Shown here in pieces: positions 50,903 to 62,570 of a stretch of 64,000 nt of DNA. Position 1 is the stretch's first letter, and the number at the start of each line of letters is the position of its first letter. Source of the DNA: Oscarella lobularis (taxonomy: Eukaryota; Porifera; Homoscleromorpha; Homosclerophorida; Oscarellidae). Below the pieces are notes generated by a model, which saw only the letters and a list, made by a program, of their open reading frames with translations, searched no databases and was not told the origin of the DNA. The position numbers and the translations under genes are program-made. The stretch is taken from assembly GCF_947507565.1 (NCBI RefSeq), contig NC_089176.1, positions 3,596,001 through 3,660,000 of the forward strand, given 5' to 3'.

Positions 50903-51694
50903 TCATTTGAGCTGGCCGACGGCGTGAAACGCGGCGACGTTGCCCTTGTATCGAGGTAATATCTCGAAATCGACGAGCTCGATTCCGGCATTCTCTAGGG
51001 CCTCCTTGATGATGTCCTTCGTCAGAGGCAAGGAGAAGAATGTCGTGTCTTTTCCGACGGCGTAGCATCTTTCCTCGAGGCCTCCGTTGAGCACGAACCA
51101 GCCCTCGGTCTTCAAGAAACCGGCCAGCTTCCGAACCGCTTCTCTAAACTCGTCGTGAGTCGAGCAAGCCGTCTCCAAGCAAAGAGACGAACTGACGACG
51201 TCGAAAGATCTATCGTAGCCGTCGCCTATCGGCTTTTCGGCGTGAACGTCGCACGGCAGAAGCGAGCAGAGTCGGGCCTTGAGTTCTTTAGCCCTTTTCT
51301 CCGCCGCGCTCTCGTGGGGATTCTGTTCGAGAACGCGAACTACGTAGTCGAAAAAGGGGCCCCAGTTGTGAGCTTGGGGATCGCCTCTTTTCCACGAATC
51401 CAACGCCTCCAACCAGGCGGGGGTATAATCGGTGAGAACGATTCTCGATGCGTACGGTGCGGCGCTAATCAGATGAGAAACCACCGCACCGCCACCGAAT
51501 TCTAGGATAGACGCCGAATGAGAGGCAAATCCAGCCGTTTCCGTGTAAAATTCGTGCATCTTTTTCAGTGTAAAGACTTCGGTCAGGCTCTTTTCTGCTG
51601 TGAAGACCGATTTGCTGTAGTAGGTTTCGAGGTAGGCTTTCGCGTTGAAGTGAGAGAGATAGTCTTCGCCATAGAGCACCGCTTTGTTCGCCAT
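50903..51694 (-). CDS. NNMT/PNMT/TEMT-family SAM methyltransferase, second gene
   Basis: Intronless, about 263 residues from the ATG at 51694 (MANKAVLYGEDYLSHFNAKA). The N-terminal YLSHFNAKAYLETYYS is the family signature. SAM motif I is ASILEFGGGAVVSHLISAAP; then RIVLTDYTPAWLEALDSW, FDVVSSSLCLETACSTHDEF and LAGFLKTEGWFVLNGGLEER follow. It ends NVAAFHAVGQLK. It is related to the 40,146-41,063 gene but diverged, without the His-rich loop. The substrate may be a small amine or pyridine by family; nothing in the sequence fixes it. Confidence 0.85.
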   Translation of the reverse strand: MANKAVLYGEDYLSHFNAKAYLETYYSKSVFTAEKSLTEVFTLKKMHEFYTETAGFASHSASILEFGGGAVVSHLISAAPYASRIVLTDYTPAWLEALDSWKRGDPQAHNWGPFFDYVVRVLEQNPHESAAEKRAKELKARLCSLLPCDVHAEKPIGDGYDRSFDVVSSSLCLETACSTHDEFREAVRKLAGFLKTEGWFVLNGGLEERCYAVGKDTTFFSLPLTKDIIKEALENAGIELVDFEILPRYKGNVAAFHAVGQLK

Positions 51695-52115
51695 CGAGGA
51701 ATAATAGTTGTGCCTTTGAGAGTAATTGTAATTGGCTAAAGCGTAAAGGAACTGTCGGTAAAAATCGTCACCTGACCACAAGTGACCACAGCATGCAGTT
51801 ATGCAGCAGGAAGCCCCACGAATTCATAGACAATAGAGTCAAGACTAAAAGTTGGAGCCTTGGAGGCAAGAGCTTTTGAGTGGAAGAAATGCATTGTATG
51901 CGTCTCCATACTACGACGGCAATCATCGTCACTTGAGACGTATTAGGTAGTTTCGCGGCAGAGGGGCGGATGGAACGATCACACGCTATAAGTGGCGTCA
52001 TCTGACGATCACGCAACGAACACGTGAATTGTGGCCATGGACTTGGCAATAAAATTCAACATAAAGACCTAGAAAGCTACTCCTGTTCAGATTTAAATAG
52101 TGTCTCTCTGGAACA
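51695..52115. other. Intergenic stretch, no gene supported
   Basis: Lies between the start of the methyltransferase and the stop of the O-glucosyltransferase, both on the minus strand. Open frames here carry no recognisable domain. It probably holds the methyltransferase 5' region and the glucosyltransferase 3' UTR. Confidence 0.5.
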
Positions 52116-53862
52116 TTAGAGCTCATCTTTTCCCTTCTTCTAAAGGAGCACCCCTTATTATTCATATCCAAGCATACACCTGTGCTAACCTTTTCGTGAC
52201 TGCACTCGCATTCCTTTGGCTGTTCAAGCAGTTCCATGCCATCGCGCACCTTTGGCTTAGTCTTCAGCCTTTTACTATACTCCTACACAGGCGGTGATTC
52301 TTCCTTCAGACTCGACCCTATCTCAGCTTACATAGAACAATTTCTGCAAATAACAGTAGATATCAGGAGGCATGAGATGATCACGAACAAACTGCTGCCC
52401 ATTTCGACCAATCTGACGGGCCTGAAAAAAATTCCTAGTCTTTGAAAAATTTATGTATATACCATACCTCTTCATCGTGGCTTCTGGCCCACTCAATTTT
52501 CTCTATCACATCGCTGAGGTCACTCTTTAGGGGAATGTAGTGAACCCAAGGTTCCAGTTCATTGTAAAAGTGCTCATAGTAGGACGAGTCCTGCTTGAAG
52601 ACGACAGCGTCGCCTGCTAACAAGTAGGGCAATCGATACGCGGCCACAGTCCCGTCGATATTGATTTGATACTTATACTAATAGAAGTGATCAATATACT
52701 GTGTCAATAGCATCAATTTATTCACCTTGAAGAAATCAAAAAATGAAATATGCTTCACTTTTGGCCCATACTTCTTCTCGTCGTGTTCAAAAAAGAAGAA
52801 ATTCGTCAGCGCCGCGTCGAACATATCCGTTCGATTTCTCGCCATGGAAACGAAATCGAGTCGCTCCTGACGACTATCGCGCCCGCGCCAAAATCCCTTC
52901 TCCACCTTCTCATCCCACGACGGTCCCGTATTGCCCTGTACGGAGAGCAAGTCCAACGACACGCGTCCGAGCATCTCCATCGTCGACTGCGTGACGTCGT
53001 ACGTCGGCATGACGATATCGCCACTCTCCGTCGAACCGCACCACGAAAAAATCGGCAAAAACGGACGCGCAATCGCGACGGGATAATCGCCCAAATTGAC
53101 GAAGAATTCGACGTCAGGAAGCCGAACTTTTCGCGCCAACGACAACAGAATCGCGTCGCTGAATTGTTTGAAGCCGACGATACTACCGAGCGTCGTGCGA
53201 TAAACCCTATTCTTGACGATCGTGTAGTGAGCGAAGCTCCCGTCACGGAATCGATCCCGCATCGTCGTCACGGTCGCGTCCAAATCGATCGAAGCGACGT
53301 CGAAATGGGACAGGCTCGCGCGCACTTGCGGCTCGCTCGCTCGACAGTTCATCGACGCTCGCCACGCGGTCGCATTTCGCGTCGAACACGCGCAATCTTC
53401 GTGACGCACGGGCCCGACGAGTCGATAGGGCGACGCGTCGAGATGAACGCCGTCGCTGTTCGTTATTTCGACGTGTACTTCGTCGTGCGTCGCGTAGAGG
53501 CGATAGCGAACGATGAACGTTCCGTCTCGCCTATCGAGCTTGTCGATCCACACGCGAATGCGTCCCGAATCGCGCGAGGGTTCTCCGCGCACGCGAATGA
53601 TGAACGATTCGATGCCCGGCGACGTCGTGTAGCTGCCGAAAATCGTTTTATCGAGTGAGTCGGTCTATTTATTGTCCTTTCTGCTTACTTTATTCCTTGC
53701 TCGTTTGCCGCTTGGAGGAAGAAGTATCGCACGGGAAGTGGGCCCCCGTTTTGGAGTCCGGGGCCCCATAGGGTGCTCTTTTTGCCAAGCGGTTCGCTTG
53801 TGCCCTTTTCGACCGTACTGCTCAGTAGTAAACCGGTCAAAATCACGGCTTTTGTGAGCCAC
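52116..53862 (-). CDS. POGLUT2/3-type (KDELC) ER protein O-glucosyltransferase
   Basis: Transfers glucose to serines of EGF repeats in the ER. Start at 53862 with a signal peptide ([18 protein letters not shown]). An N-terminal filamin-like domain begins [20 protein letters not shown] and continues [36 protein letters not shown]. The catalytic domain has [94 protein letters not shown] and [20 protein letters not shown]. Short terminal exons read [40 protein letters not shown] and KKGKDEL, with the stop at 52116-52118. The ER-retrieval KDEL confirms exon choice. Vertebrates have two such genes (POGLUT2, POGLUT3); orthology is not decided. Confidence 0.9.
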
Positions 53863-54026
53863 ATCCTCTCGCGGCGCGGTTTATTTACTTATTTATTCAC
53901 GGTGTCGAATCGAAATTCCAATTTCACGCGTGCATCGAGTTGTCCGACGATCGAAACACCTCAAGTCGCACGTCCTAAAGATTTCTAAAGATTTCTCACG
54001 TGACAGCCCCAATACTGTAGCCGGAA

Positions 54027-56829
54027 ATGCTGAGCGTTCCATCTATCGTCGGATCGAAGGGAAGTGATTTGTACAAAAAGTTCGTCTGGGATGAGATTCT
54101 GAGGGTAGTCGGCGCGATCGCTTCCGTTTTGGTGATCATCAGCCTTGGGGAGGAGTTCTTCTTCAATCGAGGTCTCAGCTGCTTCGTGCCCTCCGAAACG
54201 AATCGAGATCAAGCTCACTACATCATGCAGTGGTGCACTCGTCTCGTTCGAGAAATCGATCGTCTTCCCATGATCCTTTTCGGTCAGAGTCTCGCCCTAC
54301 TCGCTCCCCATCTCATATGGGAGACGTACGCGTCTCCAGCGCTGGCGCAATTCTTTACGATGACTCCCTCTCTTTCGCGTCTTCGCGATCGCAAATCGGG
54401 TCAGTATAGCTACGAGACGGTTCAGATTGTTAAACTCCTCCAGAACGCATATCGAAACCAAAAGTCATTGTTTATCACTTATCAATTGAAATTGTGGGTG
54501 CAGTTTGCCGGTAGCTTAGGTTTCCTCATCGGCCAAGTCTTCGTTTACTATCTCAGTAATAAATTTGAGGAAGATCTTTCGTGTGAAGGGATATATCTCG
54601 GCGAGAATGTCATTGCACCTCTTTATACGACGTACGCGAATGTTTCGGATCAGTTTACTGTTCAGTGCACGTACACGACTGCGTCGCTGATGAGAACTAT
54701 TTGGATTATTAATCTTGTCGCTTTGTCTGTTGCCTTGATCGTTACTGGATTTGCTTTGGCCTGGTGCTTTTTCTGGCATTGGGATGAGTTAGATCCTGTT
54801 AGTAGGGCTCGGTTTGCGTACTTTCTTTCAATGAATCCTGGTGCCGTACTGCATGCAAAAGATCGAGACGAGAAGGAGACGACAGATGACTCTGAGAATC
54901 TTGGCGCTCAGAGCGACTCAAATGATATAAACAGAAACGACTCTGAGAATCTTGGCGCTCAGAGCGACTCAAATGATATAAACAAAAAGAAGAGAAACGA
55001 CTCTAATAATAATAATAAGAAGACGAAAAGCAGTCAATATTATAATCCGTCGTCAAAGTACAGACGAAAAGCCAGGATTTCGAATGATTTGGATTTCTTG
55101 GTGATGCTGCTCTTCTGCAAGGATCGAGGCCTGGGAGAATCATTTTTTGAAGTACAAATTGACGTTGCCATTGAAAGCCTGTGGGCAGCTGAATTCGACA
55201 ATTACACTAGCTATTTTTCCGAGTCTGAAGTTACCAACACTTCTGAATCAGAGTCTCCGAAGCCCAGACGCAATTCGGCATCGAACAAAAGAAAAGAGGA
55301 GGAAAACTTGCGAATGATGCTATATGAAAAGTGCTCAAATTACATAAAGACTGGGTGCAAAAAAGAGAAGTTCAAGAAAGCCCTCCATCTCTATTGCGGA
55401 TCAAAGGGTTGCTCTATAAAGTTGCTCTATCTGTGCGAAGACGTGAGTCGTATCAAAGTCTTGTATATTGTTTTTGTCATTTAAAAAATTACAGATGATT
55501 GCTGTGGATTTTAACGAGTTTTACAATCCGGAATCGGCGCCAACTCCGGAAGAGCGACTTAATCAGAAAGTGACGAATGCAGTCAAGGGCATGTTGCGGA
55601 AACTTGAATTGGGTAATTATTTCCCAATTAATAATAAGTCGATCAATCGCAGCGTTTCTTTATGCTTAGATGGGGGAGAAAAAAATCGCGAACTCATCAG
55701 TTCGTTGAGCTCGATCGCAGAGAAGCTCAACTTGGATATTTTTACAGAAGAAACGCCCGGTTTGTCTGGCACGGCCAATGCCATAGTTGAAGAGAAGTTT
55801 GCTACTATGAGCTTTATGCGAGTTCCGGAGAACATTATGAGTAAAGATGGCAAAGAGTCTGCTCAGGTAAGACTGATGTGCTCGCTTAAATAATTAACAT
55901 GATTTCTTAGTTTACTCGAAACTTGGCTAAAAGGAGGGCTGAACCACAGCCACAGTCCAATTATCATCAGTATGACCTAGTAGTTATTACCTGCTTGGAG
56001 CCTCACTTTAGAGTTAGCGCAGGTAAGGAAGAAGATTTCAAAATACAATTAAATTTAGTTGGAGAGATGTGGTTAGCTCGTGCTGTATTGGGCACTTTGT
56101 TTGGAAGACCGGAGTTGATTTCTCATGACTGTCTTTTTCTTATTGTCACTCGAAGCGAGGATACGGAAATTCTTAAGGAAATGAGAGCCGTAGTAGAACG
56201 GTGAGTTTTGTCTAACTACTAGAATGACTGTTCACGCGTGGCATTTGTTAGGAGACGCGAGCGGCGTAAGGAGTCTGATGAATTTCCATTACTGCAGCAA
56301 AGTTCTGGTGCTGAAGTTACTTTGACAATCGCAATGATTGAATATCTCAAAGTGGAGGCCAGTTCCCAAAGTGAAGCCAACTCTGTAATATATTGTTCAA
56401 TTAACTAGCTACCTTGTAATTTACGAGACCATTTGCAGACAAGCTCTGAAAGAAACTCAACGGAAAGTGATAAGGTGAACGCAAAATGGTACGATATTCT
56501 GATTTGAGAAATTATTTAGCGTGAGTCACAGTCCGGAGATAACGCTTCCACAGCTGAGAATGACGTAAACGTACATTTAGTAGGCGTGTACATGTCTGAT
56601 TTGAGGTTTTAGGATGGGTCACAATCAAGGACGTCGAAGGGTTCTAACAATAGTCAAACTGCCTCAACTGAGGATGACGTAAACGTACAATTGATATGTC
56701 TGATTGCGATTTTTACCTCTACTTGTTTAGCGTGGGTCAAGCACCAGAGGTTCTGAAGACACTTGTCTCTCGGTATTCGTACTTATGACTAAAAACTCAA
56801 ACACACAAGCAAACCTATTTCTAGATTGA
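54027..56829 (+). CDS. Four-pass pannexin/LRRC8-like channel, paralogue 2
   Basis: Paralogue of the gene at 21,665, also on the plus strand. Start MLSVPSIVGSKGSDLYKKFV at 54027. Membrane segments: VVGAIASVLVIISLGEEFFF; MILFGQSLALLAPHLIWETY; WVQFAGSLGFLIGQVFVYYL; IWIINLVALSVALIVTGFAL. The first loop GLSCFVPSETNRDQ...QWC is close in pattern to pannexin (ISCFSPSSFSWRQ...CW). The cytoplasmic ISNDLDFLVMLLFCKDRGLG parallels pannexin and LRRC8. Exons 2-3 (from 55495 and 55911) give MIAVDFNEFYNPE and YHQYDLVVITCLEPHFRVSA, then WLARAVLGTLFGRPELISHD and CLFLIVTRSED. The tail is low-complexity and encoded by several short similar exons; stop at 56827-56829. A 51-base tandem duplication sits at 54,888-54,983. 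No leucine-rich repeats or innexin YYQW signature are present. Confidence 0.7.
54888..54983 (+). repeat. Tandem in-frame duplication in channel loop
   Basis: The 51-base unit starting at 54888 is repeated from 54939 (first 45 bases identical). Each encodes DSENLGAQSDSNDIN in the cytoplasmic loop region after TM4. Confidence 0.9.
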
Positions 56830-56959
56830 AAAAAATGGAACAGAAGAAAATGGAACAGATGTTTAATTTTATCCGTCGTCATGCGATCACGTCATCGCAG
56901 GTAACAATGCACGTGACGTCACTTATGTGGGAGACATTCTTCTCTACACCGCTACTAGT

Positions 56960-59900
56960 ATGTACTCTTCGAATCGCAGTAAACGCGCGAACTCGACGCC
57001 AGGTCTCGCGATCCGACAGTTCGTCGCCTTAGCACTTCTCTCCTTTACCCTCCCAACGCCACATCTCGCTATGACCGTTCGCAGCGATTGCAATTTCGGG
57101 CATTCCGTCTCAAAACGACTGACGCCGAGTCCGACCCCACCGCCGGGCTGCTCTTTCATCGGAGGCCTTTTCTCCGTACATCAAGACAAGAGGGAACGCA
57201 CAGGGATGAAGTACCGGTGTTCTCTGTCGCACTTCGATCGCTTCGGAGTCGAACAGGCGGAAGCGCTCATCTTCGCCGCCGAAATTCTACGCACCACGCT
57301 CAATCGAACGACAATCAGCGGACATTCGATATACGATTCGTGCGGTCTCGTACCGCCGACAGAGGTCGTCCCATCCGAATCGCGCTGCGTTGAAGATCAA
57401 GCGCGAGCTCTCAACTCGCCCGACACCGCCGCCGAATGCGCCCTCGCCACCGTCGTCGGCCCGTTCTATCGCGGCGACGGAAGCGATTCGTTCGCTTATA
57501 TATACGATGATCCTAACGGCCCATTGCCCGTGTACGAAAATCTGCTCATCGGAGAGAACCGCGGCGTTTTATCTCTCGTCGACGAACCGTTTGTTCCACA
57601 GCTCCAGCTGCCGATTATTAGAAATCAAATTGTTTATATGCAACCGAGTTGCGAGTTGCAGGCGAGCGCCGCCGTCGAGTTTCTTCTCGCCGCTCGTTGG
57701 CAGAGAGTCGCCGTCGTCGTCAGCGGCGACGCGTGCGGCGAGGCGAATCGGGAGGCGTTCAAAGAAGAGATTCGGAGTCGGCGTCTCGAGTGCGATATCG
57801 ATGCCGAATATCATCCATCGAACGATTCGTCAGTGAAAATGACGTTGTTGAGTGACTTCATCAATCTCTGGCGGCATCGTCTCGACGAATCGAATTCGCC
57901 TCGTGCCGTCGTCGTGCTTTCGAGCGTGCCTTTCGCTTTGAATTTTTTTGAGGGTTACTTTCATTTTGAGACGATGAACGCGACGTCGTTCGGTTTTCTG
58001 TTGGGCGACTTTTGGGGCGATCCGGACGACGCCGACGAGTTGTACGACCTTTTGATGCGCGTGACGGAGACGGCGCGCAGCGTCGTCGCTCTGCGCACCG
58101 TCACGAACGGATTGGACGAATTTCAGGAGCACATGACTTCGATTCGCGCCAATTCGACGGAAATTCGACGAAATTCACTTCTAGCCGATTATTGGGAGAA
58201 CTATTTCAATTGCAGCATTTCGGAAGGAACGTGTGACAATACGACGTCATTGCCCCGCGTCGATCGTCCAATTTTGAGAAATTATAAGACGTCGTTGGTA
58301 ATCGACAGCGTTTTTCTCCTCTCAGCGTACATCGACTCGTATGCGTTTTCTCCACTTCAATTTTTTACGAACAAAGCGACCAGCATCTTTATTTACAACA
58401 TGAGAGAAGAAACGACGAACGTGAGTTCGTGGACGGGAAATCAAGTGCGCATTGGAAGCGTAGGAAGCAGCGTTGATAGGCAACCCGTGACGTGGTCGTA
58501 TGAATTTCTCGCTTGGATGCGAGAGACAGGACGAAATCGATCGTTTTCTTACGGAGTGTGGACGTTCTACGACAAAGCGGCGGACGGCAACAGCAGCTTG
58601 CGACTCAATGACGACGTCAACGTCACGATTTGGGCTCCGGAACTGTTGTCTCGTCTGGAAATTTGTCCAACTCCTACGACCGCTAATGAATCCGAACGTC
58701 CAACAGCTTCAAGTCATGAATCCGAAAGTCCAAGTTCGTCTCCAACGGCGTCGCTGAATGAGGCTATTAGTATAATTCCGGCTATAGCTATTCCTCTAGT
58801 CGTTCTTCTGCTTCACGTCGTCGTGTTTGCGTGCAGCATTTGCGTCTTTGGATTGGTGGCGATTCGGCAAAACTTCGCGTCCCTGCTTTTTATTTTCCCC
58901 CTCCTTCTCACACTGGCGTCCGTCTTGGTGAGCATTCTTGTCGCCGTTGACGGATTTAGTCCGTGTCAGTGCGAAACGTTGGCTTTGGATTTCGTTATCA
59001 ACGCTCTCTCGGTTCTCTGCTTTGCCGCTGTATTTGTCGAAGCTCTGTCCTGCCTTGTTCGCGGGGTGTTTAACAGGCTTCAAGTTAAAATAGTTCTTGT
59101 CATCCTCATATGTTCTCTGGAGTTGATCATAGCGGCTATTGGAAGTTTCCGTGGTATTCGTCCCATGAAGCGGACAAATGCGGCGGAACAGTGTCTAGTC
59201 GCTCGAAGTAAAGCTTTTCCTCTTCTCCCGTACTGGATCAACGCTGCCATAGTCATCGGAATAGCGATTGTTATTTGGATAACATATGCAAAGGGGTACC
59301 AAAGTCGACTCAAAGGCAGATCTGTTATTGAATCCGGTGTCGCCTCTCTACTTGGAATCCTATATATAGTTGGAATCTGTCTCATTTCTTGGGCGGGTGA
59401 CTGCAAGAGCCAAGCGTACTGGCTCGTCGTTCTGGCCGCCTTTCCTGCCATGGTCACGTTCTACGTTACCGCCTTTTTCATCTGGAATAGATATTCGTTT
59501 GCGAAGAAGAACAGATCGCTTCCGGGAGAGATAGAGGGTATATAAGGCGGACTATTAATTTTTTTACAATCTTGATTTGGTTGCTTTGTAGGAAGGAGTC
59601 GTCTTCCCAGAGATCCTTCGCATCAATATGTTGACAAGGCTGGCAATCCGTTGGCTATCAGTATGAACCCGGTTAGCTATTGGGACGAAGATATCATTGC
59701 GGAAATCAGTAGCGTTATTATTACGCCCTCGCGCATCCAACAAGGAATCCGCATTGGAAGAGGTACGATGATCGCAACGTCTTAATTTTATTGATTTGTA
59801 TAGCATTGATTTATCAGGAAACTTTGGCTACGTACATAAAGGAGTGATGGACTCTAGTATGATAATTGCCGTCAAGTCTGTCCAAGGTACGTTTACCTAA

Positions 59901-61089
59901 TAAGGAGAAAGAGAGAGACATAAATTCTCTAATTTTTTTAAAAGATGAAATGAATCGTAAGGAAGTGAATGACTTTATTCGCGAGGGTCTGCAGATGCGC
60001 GACTTCAAGCATCCGAACGTTATGGAATTGTACGGAATCTGCTGGTCTGATGATCCGTCTCATCCCAATCATCGCTCGCCGTTTATCGTATTGCCTTATA
60101 TGGAACTTGGCGATTTGAAAATGTATCTTCGCAAGTGTCGACCCGGACACAAACCCAAGCCAGGCGTCGAAGAAATTCCCAAACAGGTTAGCGTCTCACT
60201 CACTACATTTTGTTGTTCATAAGTCAATACTTGATTTTGTAGCTGAGAAATGTGTCTCTAGTGCAGTTGGTCAAATTTTCTCATCAGATTGCTAAGGGTA
60301 TGAACTATATATCCAACAAAGGAATTGTCCATCGCGACTTGGCGGCAAGAAACTGCATGTACACATATAATACATCAAAATACTTTTTTTCTTTGATTGT
60401 TGTTTTGGGGGATAGGGTCAACTGGGATTTGGAAGTCAAAGTAGCCGACTTTGGCTTATCGAGAGCACTAAAAGAAGGCAAAGATTACTACCGCTTGGGT
60501 CGAGGCGGGCAGCTGCCGGTTCGCTGGATGGCATTAGAAAGTCTTCTCGACCTCGTCTTTACGGCGAAATCGGATGTGGTACGTGTGTTCTTCCGGTTCG
60601 TTTTCGCGCGAATGTCTTTGTGCGTTGTAGTGGTCGTACGGAGTGACGATGTGGGAAGTGATGACGCTCGCAATGGTACCGTATCCTGGTGTGTCCAATT
60701 CGGGCGTGGTTGCCTTCTTGAAGTCTGGCAGCCGCCTTGAAAAGCCAGACGAATGTCCAACGGAAATGTGAGTTTTTTCTCTAGTAGTGTAAATGTGGGG
60801 CTACAGTAGTTTTTTTCCCGTCTACAGGTACCATATTATGTTGCAGTGTTGGGCAGCGGAGCCGGATGAGCGGCTCACGTTCGCCGAAATTGTCAATACG
60901 CTAGAGGAATATCTTACAGAACTAGTGAATTATTTTGACCTGGAAGCAGAAGACAGTAAAGAAAAGGATCCATACGCTCGTTGGAGTCTGGCAGCCAAGG
61001 GATACTCTGAAAGGGAAGAAATGACGTTGGAGAGGGAAGGCGTAGAGGAAGAAATTACAGAGGAGAACGAGAACGAAATCGAAGTGTGA
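56960..61089 (+). CDS. Class C-like GPCR fused to a TAM-like tyrosine kinase
   Basis: Start at 56960 (MYSSNRSKRANSTPG) with a hydrophobic signal (FVALALLSFTLPTPHLA). Residues about 50-570 form a Venus-flytrap ligand-binding module in the mGluR/GABA-B style (GCSFIGGLFSVHQDKRE, GVEQAEALIFAAEILRTTLN, IYDSCG). A Ser/Thr-rich linker replaces the mGluR cysteine-rich domain. Seven hydrophobic helices follow, from IPAIAIPLVVLLLHVVVFAC to VVLAAFPAMVTFYVTAFFIW. A 54-base intron (59538-59591) joins GEIEG in phase to RSRLPRDPSHQYVDKAGN and the kinase: [78 protein letters not shown] and WSYGVTMWEVMT, ending in an acidic tail at 61089. The kinase resembles Axl/Mer/Tyro3 and keeps Lys, HRD and DFG. Confidence 0.87.
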
Positions 61090-61304
61090 TTGACCGGCCA
61101 CTCACTATAGATTCATCACTGGATTAGCCAGCTTTAACGGCAGCGGAGTCTCCTGCTCTTTAGAGTAAGTGTAATCCACCCCAGAAACCACTTCTAATAA
61201 TTAATAAGTCAGTTTGCAACAGCATTATTCTTTTGATACAGTTGGCGTCATGCAATTCAAAAAGATATTTCTAGCAATAATTACAAAAGAAACAGCACAC
61301 ATAG

Positions 61305-61814
61305 TTATTCTTTTTTCTTTGACGCAGGCCCGCCTCGACCACCGCAGACCAATAATCGTCCTGGTCTCGCAGCGTGATCATCTCCGTCTTCCATCATCAG
61401 CGAATCATCTTCCATCTCGTCGTCGTCGTTTCCTATGGGAGGCGATCGGCGCGTCGCGTCGCGGACGCGCGCGCGATTGCCGACGAGCGCGTACAAAAGG
61501 GGCACGGACGTCGTGACGTCATCGTCGGCGATGCCGAGCTCGCGCGTCAAAAAGCGACGATCGAGCGGCTCTTTCGGCTGTCCCGTTTCCGAAAGAAGCA
61601 CGGAACGCGTGTACTGGTATCGATTGAATTCGAGATATTCTCGAATTAGCTCGTTGATGAGGAGATTCTCGTTCGAAAGTTTTGGCTTCGGTGCGCTGTC
61701 TTCGTCGAGTGCCTTGAAGAGTTCAGCGCGAATTCGCGCTCGTACTTGACCTAGAACTCCTCTCGATTCCAACGTTTCCTTTAGGACCGTCGTCAAGTCG
61801 TCGAGCGTCGTCAT
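61305..61814 (-). CDS. CEP20: CEP20/FOPNL (FOR20) centriolar satellite protein
   Basis: Intronless. Start at 61814 (MTTLDDLTTVLKETLESRGV), close to human FOPNL (LKAVLKDTLEKKGVLG...). The LisH-type dimerisation region LSNENLLINELIREYLEFNR, then YQYTRSVLLSETGQPKEPLD, is the most conserved part. The protein is needed for centriole and cilium assembly in other organisms. The C-terminal 55 residues are acidic then Gly/Lys-rich (ASKKKE) and not conserved. The ATG is 201 bp from the divergent RPL38 start, so the two may share a bidirectional promoter. Confidence 0.92.
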   Translation of the reverse strand: MTTLDDLTTVLKETLESRGVLGQVRARIRAELFKALDEDSAPKPKLSNENLLINELIREYLEFNRYQYTRSVLLSETGQPKEPLDRRFLTRELGIADDDVTTSVPLLYALVGNRARVRDATRRSPPIGNDDDEMEDDSLMMEDGDDHAARPGRLLVCGGRGGPASKKKE

Positions 61815-62014
61815 CTCTTTCAAACTGTCTTGGTCACGCGACTAGCTATCGACGACGACGAGTTCCCGTACCGCGTTTCGTGGCCGTCTCGTTTGCAGGT
61901 ATGGAATCCGCCGTTTGGCGAGCGATCGCAGGTTGTACGCTTTTCAAATGATTATTTTAGGTTTCTACTTTTTAGTTTGAGTTGGCTGCGCGGTGAACGA
62001 CGCTTCTCGAAAGC

Positions 62015-62365
62015 ATGGTAATGTAGTACGGTCGTTGGCCGTCAACTCTCTCCTTCACGTCTGTGTTTCATCGTTCTTAGCCGAAAGAAATAAAAGAGAT
62101 AAAGGACTTTCTACTGACAGCAAGACGGACGGACGCTAAATGTAAGGCTAGGACCCCTTTTAGGGGTACGATACTTCGCGCACGATCCACGCTTATTCGT
62201 TTTTTGTGCACAGCGGTCAAGATCATGAAGACACGACAGAAAGTGAAATTCAAGGTCCGCTGCAGTCGATACCTCTACACCCTCGTGGTGACGGATCACG
62301 AGAAGGCGGAGAAACTGAAGCAGTCTCTCCCACCCGGACTCTCAGTGAAGGAACTGAAAAGCTAA
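62015..62365 (+). CDS. RPL38: 60S ribosomal protein eL38
   Basis: Complete ribosomal protein of the large subunit. Three coding exons: 62015-62017 (ATG alone), 62081-62141 ([20 protein letters not shown]) and 62214-62365 ([48 protein letters not shown]). About 70 residues, the normal length. The start codon is followed at once by a donor, a layout common in ribosomal protein genes. Codons and motifs match the animal family closely. Confidence 0.97.
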
Positions 62366-62570
62366 GGAGTTTGAATCTGTACTCTCGTCCACCAATAGTA
62401 TAAAAAATAAAATAAATAAAAAATGCGTTGGGAGTAAAGGGAGGGGTTGGTATCCGGGATTGTTTCTTTATCGCTTGTGTCGAATTCGCGACGGCTTTCG
62501 TTTTCCCACGATCATGCACTCAATTCGAACGCTAGACTAATTGAGAAAGTCCGAACACACTCGCGTCCAA

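Noticed and set aside
52750..53658. 302-codon plus frame
   Set aside because: Antisense shadow of the O-glucosyltransferase exon, whose motifs are unmistakable.
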